64,000 nucleotides of DNA from Rhodococcus sp. Leaf247 (GTDB lineage: Bacteria; Actinomycetota; Actinomycetes; Mycobacteriales; Mycobacteriaceae), in assembly GCF_001426185.1 (NCBI RefSeq), contig NZ_LMRP01000001.1, positions 784,765 through 848,764 on the forward strand, read 5' to 3'. The notes beneath the pieces were generated by a model. The model had not been told where the DNA came from. It searched no databases and worked only from the letters and a program-made list of their open reading frames with translations. Both the position numbers and the translations under genes were made by a program. Below, in pieces: positions 51,322 to 59,953 of the stretch (position 1 is its first letter; every line of letters begins with the position of its first letter).

Positions 51322-51337
51322 ACCGTTTCGTTACCGT
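51322..51337 (+). promoter_or_regulatory. Direct repeat ACCGT with 11-bp period
   Basis: ACCGT-TTCGTT-ACCGT, about 52 bases before the M23 peptidase start. Direct repeats with one-helical-turn spacing are typical of OmpR-type regulators such as MtrA, which controls M23-type hydrolases in related bacteria. The match to a specific consensus is not secure. Confidence 0.35.
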
Positions 51338-51388
51338 CCACGAGGTTCCACATCACGGGCAGGTCACGAATTAGGAGGACGGTAGGTC

Positions 51389-52549
51389 TTGCAGCACCAC
51401 CGCACCCCCTTCACACGATCTCGCTTCGTCGCAGACGACTCCGCAGACAACAGCTTCTCCGCCGACCGCACCGTGTTCACCCCGGCTGCAGGCAACGGGC
51501 ACCTCGTCGACACCGGTTCACTGGACATCGTCAGCCTCGGCAGCGCTGCCGACGACCTTCCGTCGTCACCGTGGGACCGCACACACGAATCGGACGACTA
51601 CGCAGCCAGTGCCCCTGCCTACGTCGCCTCGTCCGAGGCCGACCGGCGTCAGCGGCGCTCGGTTCCCGCCACCACGTTCCTCGTGACTCCCCCGGTTGCA
51701 GCGACCACCGTCGACGAGACGGCCGTCAAGCGCACCGGAGCTCACCGCATCCCCGCTCCCCCGTCGGCCCTCAAGGGCCGCGTGGCGGTCGTCGCCGTCG
51801 CAGCCGGTGCCGTCGTCGCAGCCGGCCAGGCAGCCGTCGACAACGCGCAGCCGGCCGAGCGATCCGAGACATCGGAGTACGCACTGGCTGCAGGGCAAGC
51901 TCCCGCAGCAGCGATCGCCGCCGTTCCCGCGGCGTCGACCGCCGGCATCGTCACCGACACGTCCCATGTCGACTCCATTCCGACGGCCACCTCCACCGGA
52001 GCACCGGTCACCGCGCCGTCCACATCGGCGGCACCCCAGATCCTCAACATCGCCACCCCGGTCGACCTCGGACAGTTCTCCGAGTTGCTGGCCAAGGGAC
52101 AGCGGTTCAGCGAGGAACGCGAAGCTCGCGAGGCAGCCGCACGGCGCCCCCTGTTCGCTCTCCCCGCCATCGGCACCTACACCTCCGGCTTCGGCTCACG
52201 ATGGGGAACGCTGCACGCCGGCGTCGACATCGCCAACGCCATCGGCACGCCCGTCCACGCAGTGGCGGACGGAACCGTCATCGACTCCGGCCCCGCGGCC
52301 GGCTTCGGTCTCTGGATCCGGTTGCAGCACGCCGACGGCACGATCACCGTCTACGGACACATCGACTCGTCCGAGGTCCAGGTCGGTCAGACCGTCATGG
52401 CCGGCGACGAGATCGCGAAGATGGGTAACCGTGGCCAGTCCACCGGACCCCACCTGCACTTCGAAGTTCATCTCGCGGGCGACAGCAAGATCGACCCGCT
52501 GCCGTGGCTGGCCTCGCGCGGCATCAGCCTCGGCGCCGAGCGCGACTAG
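51389..52549 (+). CDS. M23 family (LytM) peptidoglycan metallopeptidase, membrane-anchored
   Basis: A 386-residue protein. A long polar N-terminus (1-125) precedes one membrane segment (VAVVAVAAGAVVAAGQAA, about 131-148), then an Ala/Thr-rich linker. A C-terminal LytM domain (about 262-375) has zinc ligands in HAGVDIAN and HLHFEVH. It would cleave peptide cross-bridges of the wall. Orthologue in position to Rv0950c. The TTG start at 51389 has AGGAGG (51373-51378) 10 bases upstream. The 220-base region upstream holds the CRP box and direct repeat. Confidence 0.88.
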   Translation: MQHHRTPFTRSRFVADDSADNSFSADRTVFTPAAGNGHLVDTGSLDIVSLGSAADDLPSSPWDRTHESDDYAASAPAYVASSEADRRQRRSVPATTFLVTPPVAATTVDETAVKRTGAHRIPAPPSALKGRVAVVAVAAGAVVAAGQAAVDNAQPAERSETSEYALAAGQAPAAAIAAVPAASTAGIVTDTSHVDSIPTATSTGAPVTAPSTSAAPQILNIATPVDLGQFSELLAKGQRFSEEREAREAAARRPLFALPAIGTYTSGFGSRWGTLHAGVDIANAIGTPVHAVADGTVIDSGPAAGFGLWIRLQHADGTITVYGHIDSSEVQVGQTVMAGDEIAKMGNRGQSTGPHLHFEVHLAGDSKIDPLPWLASRGISLGAERD

Positions 52550-52576
52550 CTTCTCGCGCCCGGCCCTTTCCTCGTC

Positions 52577-55015
52577 CTACAGCTTCGTCATCGGCACTCC
52601 GCCGATGAGCATCATCTTCACGCGCCCGGACGTCCCGAAGTCGATGAGCACCATCGCACGCTGACCGGACCCTTCCGACTCCACGACCGTGCCCAGTCCG
52701 TACTTGTCGTGGCTCACGCGGTCACCCACAGCCAGCACGAGGGTGTTGTTGGTCCGCGCCTTGCCGAAGCTCGGCGTGGGTGCCGCAGAGGGTGACGAGC
52801 CACCGGACCATCCGCCGCGCGGATTGGACGTCCAGTCACGCTGACGCGACGACCCGGTGCCGCCGCTGGAACCGAATCCACCGCTGCCGACGCCGGGATC
52901 CTCGCGCTTCCAGTCGATGAGATGCTGCGGAACCTCCTGCAGGAAGCGGGATTCCGGGTTGTTGATCGGCTGACCCCACGCGGATCGCATGATGGCGCGC
53001 GTCAGATACAGGCGGTGCCGGGCACGCGTGATCCCCACATAGGCGAGGCGGCGTTCCTCGGACAGTTCGGCAGGGTCTCCCAGCGCACGCATGTGCGGGA
53101 ACTGACCGTCCTCCCAGCCGGTGACGAACACGACCGGGAATTCGAGGCCCTTGGCGGTGTGCAGCGTCATCAGCGTGACGACGCCGTCGCCGTTGTCCGG
53201 GATCTGGTCCGTGTCGGCGACGAGGGACACGCGTTCGAGGAAGGCCGCGAGCGATCCGGGCTCGGCGATGCCGTCGGTGTCCTGCCCGTCGTCCTCGTCG
53301 AGATCGGCGTTGATGTCGGACTCCTCGAGCCCCTGCAGATTGCGCGCGTCGGCACTGAATTCCCGTGCGACGCTGACGAGTTCGTTCAGGTTGTCCAGCC
53401 TGGCGCCGTCCTGGGGATCGGAGCTGGCTTCCAGTTCGGCACGGTACCGCGTGCGGTCGAGGACTGCCTCGACGATGTCGCCGATGTCCGCGACGTCGTT
53501 GCCGTCGGCGTCGGTGGCCGTCATCGTCGCGCGCAGTTCGTCGATCATCTCCATGAACGAAGCGATCGCGTTCTGCGCGCGCGTGTTGAGCAACGAGACG
53601 GTGCCGGCGGCGGCATCGAGCAACGCGGCGTTGAAGCTGATGTTCTTCCGCTCCGCATGGACCGCGACGCACGCTTCGGCGCGGTCACCGATACCGCGGC
53701 GCGGCGTGTTCAGGATGCGCCTCATGCTGACCGTGTCGTCGGGGTTGGCCAGCACCCTGAGGTACGCGACGATGTCCCGAACTTCCTTGCGCTCGTAGAA
53801 GCGGACACCGCCGACGACCTTGTACGGCAGGCCGAGTCGGATGAAGATCTCCTCGAGTGCACGGGACGAATTGTTCGTCCGGTAGAACACCGCCACGTCG
53901 GAGTACTTGTAGTCCGTGCCGTCGACAAGTCGGTCGATCTCCGACGCGACGAACTTGGCTTCGTCGTGCTCGTTGTCGGCGACGTAGCCGATGATGGGAT
54001 CGCCGTCCCCGGTGTCGGTCCACAGCCGCTTGTCACGACGGTTGGTGTTGCGGGCGATCACCGCGTTGGCGGCAGCCAGGATCGTCTGCGTCGAGCGGTA
54101 GTTCTGCTCGAGCAGGATGGTGCGGGCATCGGGATAGTCGCGTTCGAATTCCTCGATGTTGCGGATCGTGGCGCCGCGGAACGCATAGATGGACTGATCG
54201 GCGTCACCCACCACGCACAGCTCGCTCGGCGGGACGGCCCCCGCTTCCGAGTCGGTCCCCACCAGCTCACGCACCAGCATGTACTGGGCGTGGTTGGTGT
54301 CCTGGTACTCGTCGACGAGGACATGGCGGAACCGGCGCCGGTAGTACTCCGCGACGTCGGGATGACTCTGCAGCAGCGCGACGGTCTCACCGATCAGATC
54401 GTCGAAGTCGAAGGCGTTGGCCGCGCGCAGGCGCTGCTGGTAGTGCCCGTACACCTTGGCGATGATGGCCGGAAGCTCCGCCGGATCCTTCTCCGCGTCG
54501 GACACGGCTTGATCCGGATCGATCAGCTCGTTCTTCAGGTTGGAGATCTGGGTGGCGAGCAGCCTCGACGAGAACTTCTTGGGATCGAGCTGCAAGTCCT
54601 TGCCAATCATCGTCAGCAGACGGCGTGAATCGTCCGCGTCGTAGATCGAGAAGTTGGAGTTGAGCCCCGGCAGCAGGGCAGCCTGGCTCCGAAGAATGCG
54701 GACACAACTCGAGTGGAATGTACTGACCCACATGAAATTGGCTCGCGGACCGACGAGTCCCACGACGCGCTCCCGCATTTCTGCGGCAGCTTTGTTGGTG
54801 AACGTGATCGCGAGAATCTGGCCGGGTGTGACATCTCTCTCCGCGAGCAGATAGGCGATCCGACGCGTCAGCACCGCCGTCTTGCCCGACCCCGCTCCCG
54901 CGACGATGAGCAACGGCGACCCGGAGTGCATCACCGCCTCCCGCTGCTGAGGGTTGAGCCCCTCGAGAAGCTGGTCGGAGGGTCGAGTGGCGCGCGCGGG
55001 TGACTGAGTGTTCAT
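52577..55015 (-). CDS. uvrD1: ATP-dependent DNA helicase UvrD1/PcrA
   Basis: An 812-residue superfamily 1A 3'-5' helicase. Walker A is AGAGSGKT (39-46), motif II is VDEYQDTN, and further motifs are GDADQSIYAFRGA, LEQNYRST, TLHTAKGLEF and YVGITRARHRL. A Gly/Ser-rich linker (about 715-760) leads to a C-terminal Tudor-like domain (VGDRVSHDKYGLGTVV), which binds RNA polymerase or Ku in relatives. Acts in nucleotide excision repair and fork processing. The promoter upstream resembles the DNA-damage (PafBC) type. Confidence 0.96.
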   Translation of the reverse strand: MNTQSPARATRPSDQLLEGLNPQQREAVMHSGSPLLIVAGAGSGKTAVLTRRIAYLLAERDVTPGQILAITFTNKAAAEMRERVVGLVGPRANFMWVSTFHSSCVRILRSQAALLPGLNSNFSIYDADDSRRLLTMIGKDLQLDPKKFSSRLLATQISNLKNELIDPDQAVSDAEKDPAELPAIIAKVYGHYQQRLRAANAFDFDDLIGETVALLQSHPDVAEYYRRRFRHVLVDEYQDTNHAQYMLVRELVGTDSEAGAVPPSELCVVGDADQSIYAFRGATIRNIEEFERDYPDARTILLEQNYRSTQTILAAANAVIARNTNRRDKRLWTDTGDGDPIIGYVADNEHDEAKFVASEIDRLVDGTDYKYSDVAVFYRTNNSSRALEEIFIRLGLPYKVVGGVRFYERKEVRDIVAYLRVLANPDDTVSMRRILNTPRRGIGDRAEACVAVHAERKNISFNAALLDAAAGTVSLLNTRAQNAIASFMEMIDELRATMTATDADGNDVADIGDIVEAVLDRTRYRAELEASSDPQDGARLDNLNELVSVAREFSADARNLQGLEESDINADLDEDDGQDTDGIAEPGSLAAFLERVSLVADTDQIPDNGDGVVTLMTLHTAKGLEFPVVFVTGWEDGQFPHMRALGDPAELSEERRLAYVGITRARHRLYLTRAIMRSAWGQPINNPESRFLQEVPQHLIDWKREDPGVGSGGFGSSGGTGSSRQRDWTSNPRGGWSGGSSPSAAPTPSFGKARTNNTLVLAVGDRVSHDKYGLGTVVESEGSGQRAMVLIDFGTSGRVKMMLIGGVPMTKL

Positions 55016-55347
55016 CGTCCGTCCAGGTTACCGGCGCACCCCGACAGAACCACACCGACATCGCAGGGCGGGCAGCACCATCACCCGGGACGCCTGCACC
55101 GAATCCCTGAGGTGAGCCCCGCAGGACCTCGTGAATGCACGGTCGAGGCGCAGCGCACGGGACCTTTGGTTCTTTACCGACGGCCGGACCGGGCATAGTG
55201 TTGCGAGGCTCTCTTCGCGGGACGTGCTGCGTCAGTGGTCCTGCATGACGACGACCAGGGATTTCACGACCCGAGAAGACAATATTCGGAATCTACGTAA
55301 CGGAACGTGGCATCGGAACGACACACGTTTCGACACGAGGAGTTGAT
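55016..55347. other. 332-base divergent intergenic region, uvrD1 / chorismate mutase
   Basis: The only gap of over 300 bases. Its left end holds the uvrD1 promoter (55025-55047). Near 55195, GGGCATAGTGTT could carry a rightward -10 element. The right end has GAGGAG (55339-55344 area) for the chorismate mutase gene. The middle has no convincing ORF, hairpin or RNA. Confidence 0.5.
55025..55047 (-). promoter_or_regulatory. PafBC (RecA-NDp)-like DNA-damage promoter of uvrD1
   Basis: On the minus strand, CTGTCGGGG, then 8 bases, then TAACCT. The mycobacterial LexA-independent damage promoter is TTGTCRGTG-N8-TANNNT, so 7 of 9 positions, the spacing and the -10 agree. The -10 ends 9 bases before the uvrD1 ATG, giving a very short leader. 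Confidence 0.6.
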
Positions 55348-55695
55348 ATGAGCGCAGCAGTGGACACCAACCGCGACGCCGGAGCAGCATCGACCGAGTC
55401 GAAGACCTCCGCGGACGACGCGGACCGCCCGACGGCCGATCTGCCGACGTCGGAGGCCGAGATCGACGAACTCCGCAAGGAGATCGACCGTCTCGACGCC
55501 GAGATCCTCGCAGCAGTCAAGCGACGCTCGGAGATCTCCCGAGCGATCGGCCAGACTCGTATGGCACAGGGTGGGCCTCGCCTCGTGCACAGCCGTGAGA
55601 TGAAGGTGCTCCAGCGCTTCAGCGAGCTCGGCCAGGAGGGTCACACGCTGGCCATGCTCCTGCTCCGCCTCGGCCGTGGCCGCCTCGGTCACTGA
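55348..55695 (+). CDS. Chorismate mutase, AroQ-delta type
   Basis: Converts chorismate to prephenate for Phe and Tyr synthesis. A 115-residue all-helical protein. A disordered N-terminus (1-32) precedes the AroQ helix EAEIDELRKEIDRLDAEILAAVKRRSEISRAIGQTRM. The C-terminus is RLGRGRLGH, the RLGH tail by which the mycobacterial enzyme docks into and is activated by DAHP synthase. It has its own GAGGAG ribosome-binding site and ends at a strong terminator. Confidence 0.92.
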   Translation: MSAAVDTNRDAGAASTESKTSADDADRPTADLPTSEAEIDELRKEIDRLDAEILAAVKRRSEISRAIGQTRMAQGGPRLVHSREMKVLQRFSELGQEGHTLAMLLLRLGRGRLGH

Positions 55696-55703
55696 ACCAC
55701 CAC

Positions 55704-55732
55704 CGGGAACCGCCCGCATCGGGCGGTTCCCG
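55704..55732. terminator. Bidirectional terminator
   Basis: A perfect 13-bp stem CGGGAACCGCCCG / CGGGCGGTTCCCG with loop CAT, between the chorismate mutase stop and the convergent aldehyde dehydrogenase stop. Confidence 0.82.
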
Positions 55733-55738
55733 TGAGTG

Positions 55739-57223
55739 TCACTGCAGGGCGATGTACTTGGTCTCGAGGTATTCCTCGATCCCCTCGCTTCCGCCCTCTC
55801 GCCCGAATCCCGACGCCTTGATCCCACCGAACGGTGCGGCCGCGTCGGAGATCACCCCGCGATTGACGCCCACCATTCCGGTCTCCAGCGACTCCGCCAC
55901 GCGGAGCGCTCGGTCGAGGTCCCGAGTGAAGATGTAGGCAGCCAGGCCGAATTCCGTGTCGTTCGCCGCATCGATGCCGTCCTGTTCCGTCTCGAATCCG
56001 CGCACGGCGAGAACCGGTCCGAACACTTCCTCGCTGAGAATGCGCGCGTCCGCCGGCAGGTCGCTGAGCACCGTCGCCGGGTAGAACCACCCCGGACCGT
56101 CCTCCGCCTGTCCACCGAGCGCCACGGTCGCGCCCTTCGATGCCGCGTCGTCCACCAGTTCCGCGACCGTGTCGCGCTGGTCCGAGTTGATCAACGGTCC
56201 CAGCTTGGTCGCGGGATCGCTGCCACGGCCGAGCGTCATGGTCTTCATCTTCTCCGTGACCTTGGCAACGAACTCGTCCTTCACCGAGTTCTGCACGTGG
56301 AAGCGGTTCGCCGCGGTGCAGGCCTCACCGCCGTTGCGCATCTTCGCCAACATGGCGCCCTCGACGGCCGCGTCGATGTCGGCGTCGTCGAAGACGACGA
56401 ACGGCGCGTTGCCACCGAGCTCCATGGACGTGCGCAGCAGATGCTTCGACGACTTCTCCACGAGCATCCGACCCACCTCGGTGGAGCCGGTGAAGGTCAG
56501 CTTTCGCAGACGTGGGTCCTCGATCAGCGGCCCGGTCACAGCGCTGGACTTGGACGTCGGCAACACCGAGAGAACACCCTCGGGCAGTCCCGCCTCGGAG
56601 ATCAGCTTGGCTAGATACAGCATGGTCAGTGGGGTTTCCGACGCCGGCTTCACCAGGATCGTGCACCCGGCCGCCAGCGCCGGGCCGATCTTGCGCGTGC
56701 CCATCGCGAGGGGGAAGTTCCACGGTGTGATCGCCAGGACCGGTCCGACAGGTTGCTTGGTCACCAGTATCCGCCCGTTGCCCGCCGGAGCCGGGGTGTA
56801 CCGCCCGGCGATGCGCACGGCCTCCTCCGAGAACCAGCGGAAGAATTCACCGCCGTACTTCACCTCGGCCTGACTCTCTGCGAACGCCTTGCCCATCTCG
56901 AGGGTCATCAGCAACGCGATGTCGTCCGCGTTCTCGGTGATGGACTCGAACACCGCCCGCAGGATCTCCCCTCGCTGCCGTGCCGGCGTCGCCGCCCAGG
57001 ACTTCTGCGCCGCGACGGCCTCGTCGAGTGCGCGGGCCGCGTCCGCGGGACTCGCGTCGGACACCTCGGTGAGCACCTCGCCCGTCGACGGGTCACGCAC
57101 GGCGAACGTCGCCCCGTTCTCGGCGTCGACCTGCTTGCCACCGATCCACAACTTCGTGGGGACCGACGCGATCAGGTCCTTCTCCTTCGTGGTTCCGGCA
57201 GGCTGTTCGTTCGGCTGCGCCAT
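55739..57223 (-). CDS. gabD: Succinate-semialdehyde dehydrogenase (NAD(P)+)
   Basis: A 494-residue aldehyde dehydrogenase oxidizing succinate semialdehyde to succinate. Signatures are ITPWNFPLAMGTRKIGPALAAG, FTGSTEVGR, general base in MELGGNAPF, and nucleophile Cys302 in NGGEACTAANRF. The subfamily call rests on PVGPVLAITPWNFP and the C-terminal GREGGSEGIEEYLETKY, typical of GabD. The ATG at 57223 is chosen for its upstream GAAAGG; an ATG-like GTG 9 bases earlier gives MTHM. It links GABA or 2-oxoglutarate breakdown to the TCA cycle, near sucCD. Confidence 0.9.
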   Translation of the reverse strand: MAQPNEQPAGTTKEKDLIASVPTKLWIGGKQVDAENGATFAVRDPSTGEVLTEVSDASPADAARALDEAVAAQKSWAATPARQRGEILRAVFESITENADDIALLMTLEMGKAFAESQAEVKYGGEFFRWFSEEAVRIAGRYTPAPAGNGRILVTKQPVGPVLAITPWNFPLAMGTRKIGPALAAGCTILVKPASETPLTMLYLAKLISEAGLPEGVLSVLPTSKSSAVTGPLIEDPRLRKLTFTGSTEVGRMLVEKSSKHLLRTSMELGGNAPFVVFDDADIDAAVEGAMLAKMRNGGEACTAANRFHVQNSVKDEFVAKVTEKMKTMTLGRGSDPATKLGPLINSDQRDTVAELVDDAASKGATVALGGQAEDGPGWFYPATVLSDLPADARILSEEVFGPVLAVRGFETEQDGIDAANDTEFGLAAYIFTRDLDRALRVAESLETGMVGVNRGVISDAAAPFGGIKASGFGREGGSEGIEEYLETKYIALQ

Positions 57224-57343
57224 GTGTGTCACCCTTTCGATCGCGGCGCGTCGCCCGATCGGGCCGACGTCGCTCCTGATGTGTGTCTACCCCGACCTCA
57301 CCGGATCGTCACGCACACCCGCACGGCAGCATCGTCCAGCGAT

Positions 57344-57349
57344 TAGTGT
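57344..57349 (+). promoter_or_regulatory. -10 element of pgi
   Basis: TAGTGT ends 8 bases before the pgi ATG at 57358, predicting a leader of at most about two bases. Confidence 0.42.
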
Positions 57350-57357
57350 CGACAACC

Positions 57358-59004
57358 ATGAGCGCCGACATCACACGCACCGAGGCCTGGAGCAAGCTCG
57401 AAGCCCATCACCGGACGGTGGCCGACCGTCACCTCCGTCAGTTCTTCGCCGACGACCCCTCGCGCGGAACCGAACTGACGGTGACGGCCGGTGACCTCTA
57501 CATCGACTACAGCAAGCATCGAGTGGAGCGGGAGACGCTGGAGCTGCTGCTCGACCTGGCCCGCGCCGCGGATGTCACGGGCCGTCGTGACGCGATGTTC
57601 GCCGGAGAACACATCAACACGTCCGAGAACCGGGCGGTCCTGCACACCGCTCTGCGCCTGCCCGCGGACGCGACGCTCGAGGTCGACGGGCAGGACGTGG
57701 TGTCCGACGTCCACGAGGTTCTGGGGCGCATGGGCGACTTCACCGACCGCGTGCGGTCCGGCGAATGGACGGGCGCGACCGGTGAGAAGATCCGCACCGT
57801 CGTCAACATCGGCATCGGCGGTTCCGACCTCGGACCGGTGATGGTCTACCAGGCACTGCGCCACTACGCGGACGCCGGCATCTCGGCGAGGTTCGTCTCG
57901 AACGTCGACCCCGCCGACCTGACCGGCGCGCTGGCCGACCTCGACCCGGCGTCGACGCTGTTCATCGTCGCGTCGAAGACCTTCGGCACCCTCGAGACCC
58001 TCACGAACGCCACTGCCGCACGCCGCTGGCTGACCGCCGCGCTGGGTGACGACGCAGTGGCCCAGCACTTCGTCGCGGTGTCGACCAATGCGGAGAAGGT
58101 GTCGAACTTCGGTATCGACACGGCCAACATGTTCGGGTTCTGGGACTGGGTGGGCGGCCGCTACTCGGTGGACTCGGCGATCGGCCTGTCGGTGATGATC
58201 ACCGTCGGACGCGACGCGTTCGCCGACTTCCTCGCCGGTTTCCACCTGATCGATCAGCACTTCCGCGAGGCGCCTCTCGAGGCCAACGCGCCGGTGCTGC
58301 TGGGCACTCTGGGCGTCTGGTACTCGAGCTTCTTCGGCGCCCAGTCGCGCGCGGTGCTGCCGTACTCGAACGATCTGAACCGGTTCGCGGCGTACCTGCA
58401 GCAGTTGACGATGGAGTCCAACGGCAAATCGGTGCGTGCCGACGGCTCCCCCGTCACGACGGCGACGGGTGAAATCTTCTGGGGCGAGCCGGGAACCAAC
58501 GGCCAGCATGCCTTCTACCAACTGCTGCACCAGGGAACGCGCCTGGTGCCGGCGGACTTCATCGGGTTCGCCGAGCCGACGGACGATCTGCCCACCGCGG
58601 ACGGCACCGGCAGCATGCACGACCTGTTGATGAGCAACTACTTCGCCCAGACGAAGGTGCTGGCCTTCGGCAAGACCGCCGAGGAGATCGCCGAGGAGGG
58701 TACGGACGCGGACATCGTGCCGCACAAGGTGATGCCCGGTAACAGGCCGTCCACGTCGATCCTCGCGCCGAAGCTCACGCCGTCGGTCGTGGGTCAGTTG
58801 ATCGCCCTCTACGAGCACCAGGTGTTCGTCGAAGGTGTCGTCTTCGGGATCGACTCGTTCGACCAGTGGGGTGTCGAGCTCGGGAAGACTCAGGCCCAGG
58901 AGTTGACTCCCGTGCTGACGGACGACGCCGGTCCCGGCGCGGATCTGGACTCGTCGACCGCCGCTCTGATCAGCTGGTACCGAGGCGAGCGCGGGCGGTC
59001 CTGA
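57358..59004 (+). CDS. pgi: Glucose-6-phosphate isomerase
   Basis: A 548-residue enzyme of glycolysis/gluconeogenesis interconverting glucose 6-phosphate and fructose 6-phosphate. It has [18 protein letters not shown], the glutamate loop in [31 protein letters not shown] and [10 protein letters not shown] at the C-terminus. Full length. The start is at [11 protein letters not shown]; the upstream extension does not resemble the family. Confidence 0.96.
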   Translation: MSADITRTEAWSKLEAHHRTVADRHLRQFFADDPSRGTELTVTAGDLYIDYSKHRVERETLELLLDLARAADVTGRRDAMFAGEHINTSENRAVLHTALRLPADATLEVDGQDVVSDVHEVLGRMGDFTDRVRSGEWTGATGEKIRTVVNIGIGGSDLGPVMVYQALRHYADAGISARFVSNVDPADLTGALADLDPASTLFIVASKTFGTLETLTNATAARRWLTAALGDDAVAQHFVAVSTNAEKVSNFGIDTANMFGFWDWVGGRYSVDSAIGLSVMITVGRDAFADFLAGFHLIDQHFREAPLEANAPVLLGTLGVWYSSFFGAQSRAVLPYSNDLNRFAAYLQQLTMESNGKSVRADGSPVTTATGEIFWGEPGTNGQHAFYQLLHQGTRLVPADFIGFAEPTDDLPTADGTGSMHDLLMSNYFAQTKVLAFGKTAEEIAEEGTDADIVPHKVMPGNRPSTSILAPKLTPSVVGQLIALYEHQVFVEGVVFGIDSFDQWGVELGKTQAQELTPVLTDDAGPGADLDSSTAALISWYRGERGRS

Positions 59005-59017
59005 CTCGAACGACAGC

Positions 59018-59068
59018 GAGACCGTGCCGGTCCGTCGGGTCGGGGGTCTGACGGACCGGCACGGTCTC
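59018..59068. terminator. Strong hairpin terminator after pgi
   Basis: A perfect 19-bp inverted repeat (59018-59036 and 59050-59068) with a 13-base loop begins 13 bases after the pgi stop. It is the longest perfect dyad I noticed in the window. Confidence 0.82.
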
Positions 59069-59179
59069 ACACACCATGTCGCCGCAACCCGTCCCGGCGT
59101 TACACACCGGGAAAACTTCCCCCGACGACGGCGCGAACATCATGGTTCGGTGAACAACCACAACGGTGGCCGCGCGCGG

Positions 59180-59185
59180 TACGGT
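59180..59185 (+). promoter_or_regulatory. -10 element of the enoyl-CoA hydratase gene
   Basis: TACGGT ends 6 bases before the ATG at 59192, predicting a leaderless mRNA. Confidence 0.5.
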
Positions 59186-59191
59186 CGAACC

Positions 59192-59953
59192 ATGAACGTT
59201 CGGATCGAACGCAGCGGTCCGGTGGTCACGGTGATCCTCCACCGACCCGAGGCGCGCAACGCCGTCGACGGCCCGACGGCAGCAGCGCTTGTCGAGGCAT
59301 TCGAGGACTTCGACGCCGATCCGAGCGCGTCGGTGGCCGTGCTGTGGGGCGACGGCGGCACCTTCTGCGCCGGAGCCGATCTGAAGGCACTGGGCACCGA
59401 GCGGTCGAACGTCGCCACCGAACACGGGGACGGTCCGATGGGCCCGACGCGGATGGAGCTGTCCAAGCCGGTCATCGCGGCCGTGTCCGGTCACGCCGTC
59501 GCCGGTGGTCTCGAACTCGCGCTGTGGTGCGACCTTCGAGTCGCGGACGACGACGCGGTGTTCGGAGTGTTCTGTCGCCGGTGGGGTGTGCCGCTCATCG
59601 ACGGCGGGACCGTGCGGTTGCCACGCGCCGTCGGAAGTTCGCGGGCGATGGACATGATCCTGACCGGCCGAGCGGTGGACGCGCAGGAAGCCCTGTCGAT
59701 GGGGTTGGCCAACCGGGTGGTGCCGTCGGGCACATGCCGGGAGGCGGCCGAGGAACTCGCCGCGACACTGTCGACGTTCCCACAGGCCTGCATGCGCGGT
59801 GACCGACTCTCCGCCCTCGAGCAGGAAGGCCTCGAACACCGAGCGGCCATGGCCAACGAGTTCCGCCACGGTGCGGCATCGGTGGTCGAGGCGCTCGACG
59901 GAGCCCGCCAGTTCGCGGCCGGCGCAGGCCGTCACGGGGCGCCGCGCGAGTGA
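59192..59953 (+). CDS. Enoyl-CoA hydratase/isomerase family protein
   Basis: A 253-residue crotonase-fold protein. The oxyanion-hole segments are GDGGTFCAGADLKAL and AVSGHAVAGGLELALWCDL. One expected catalytic Glu lies near FGVFCRRWGVPLIDGGTVRLPR, where the usual Glu-rich segment is altered, so hydratase activity is not certain. It could serve fatty-acid breakdown or supply acyl-CoA to the acyltransferase encoded by the next gene, whose GTG overlaps its stop. Confidence 0.88.
   Translation: MNVRIERSGPVVTVILHRPEARNAVDGPTAAALVEAFEDFDADPSASVAVLWGDGGTFCAGADLKALGTERSNVATEHGDGPMGPTRMELSKPVIAAVSGHAVAGGLELALWCDLRVADDDAVFGVFCRRWGVPLIDGGTVRLPRAVGSSRAMDMILTGRAVDAQEALSMGLANRVVPSGTCREAAEELAATLSTFPQACMRGDRLSALEQEGLEHRAAMANEFRHGAASVVEALDGARQFAAGAGRHGAPRE

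Noticed and set aside
51169-51388. c-di-AMP (ydaO) riboswitch before the M23 peptidase
   Set aside because: Looked for because such genes often have one; the conserved pairing elements are not visible.
59185-59203. TCGAAC...GTTCGG as a LexA box
   Set aside because: The spacer is 7 bases, not 4, and it overlaps the start codon of the hydratase gene.
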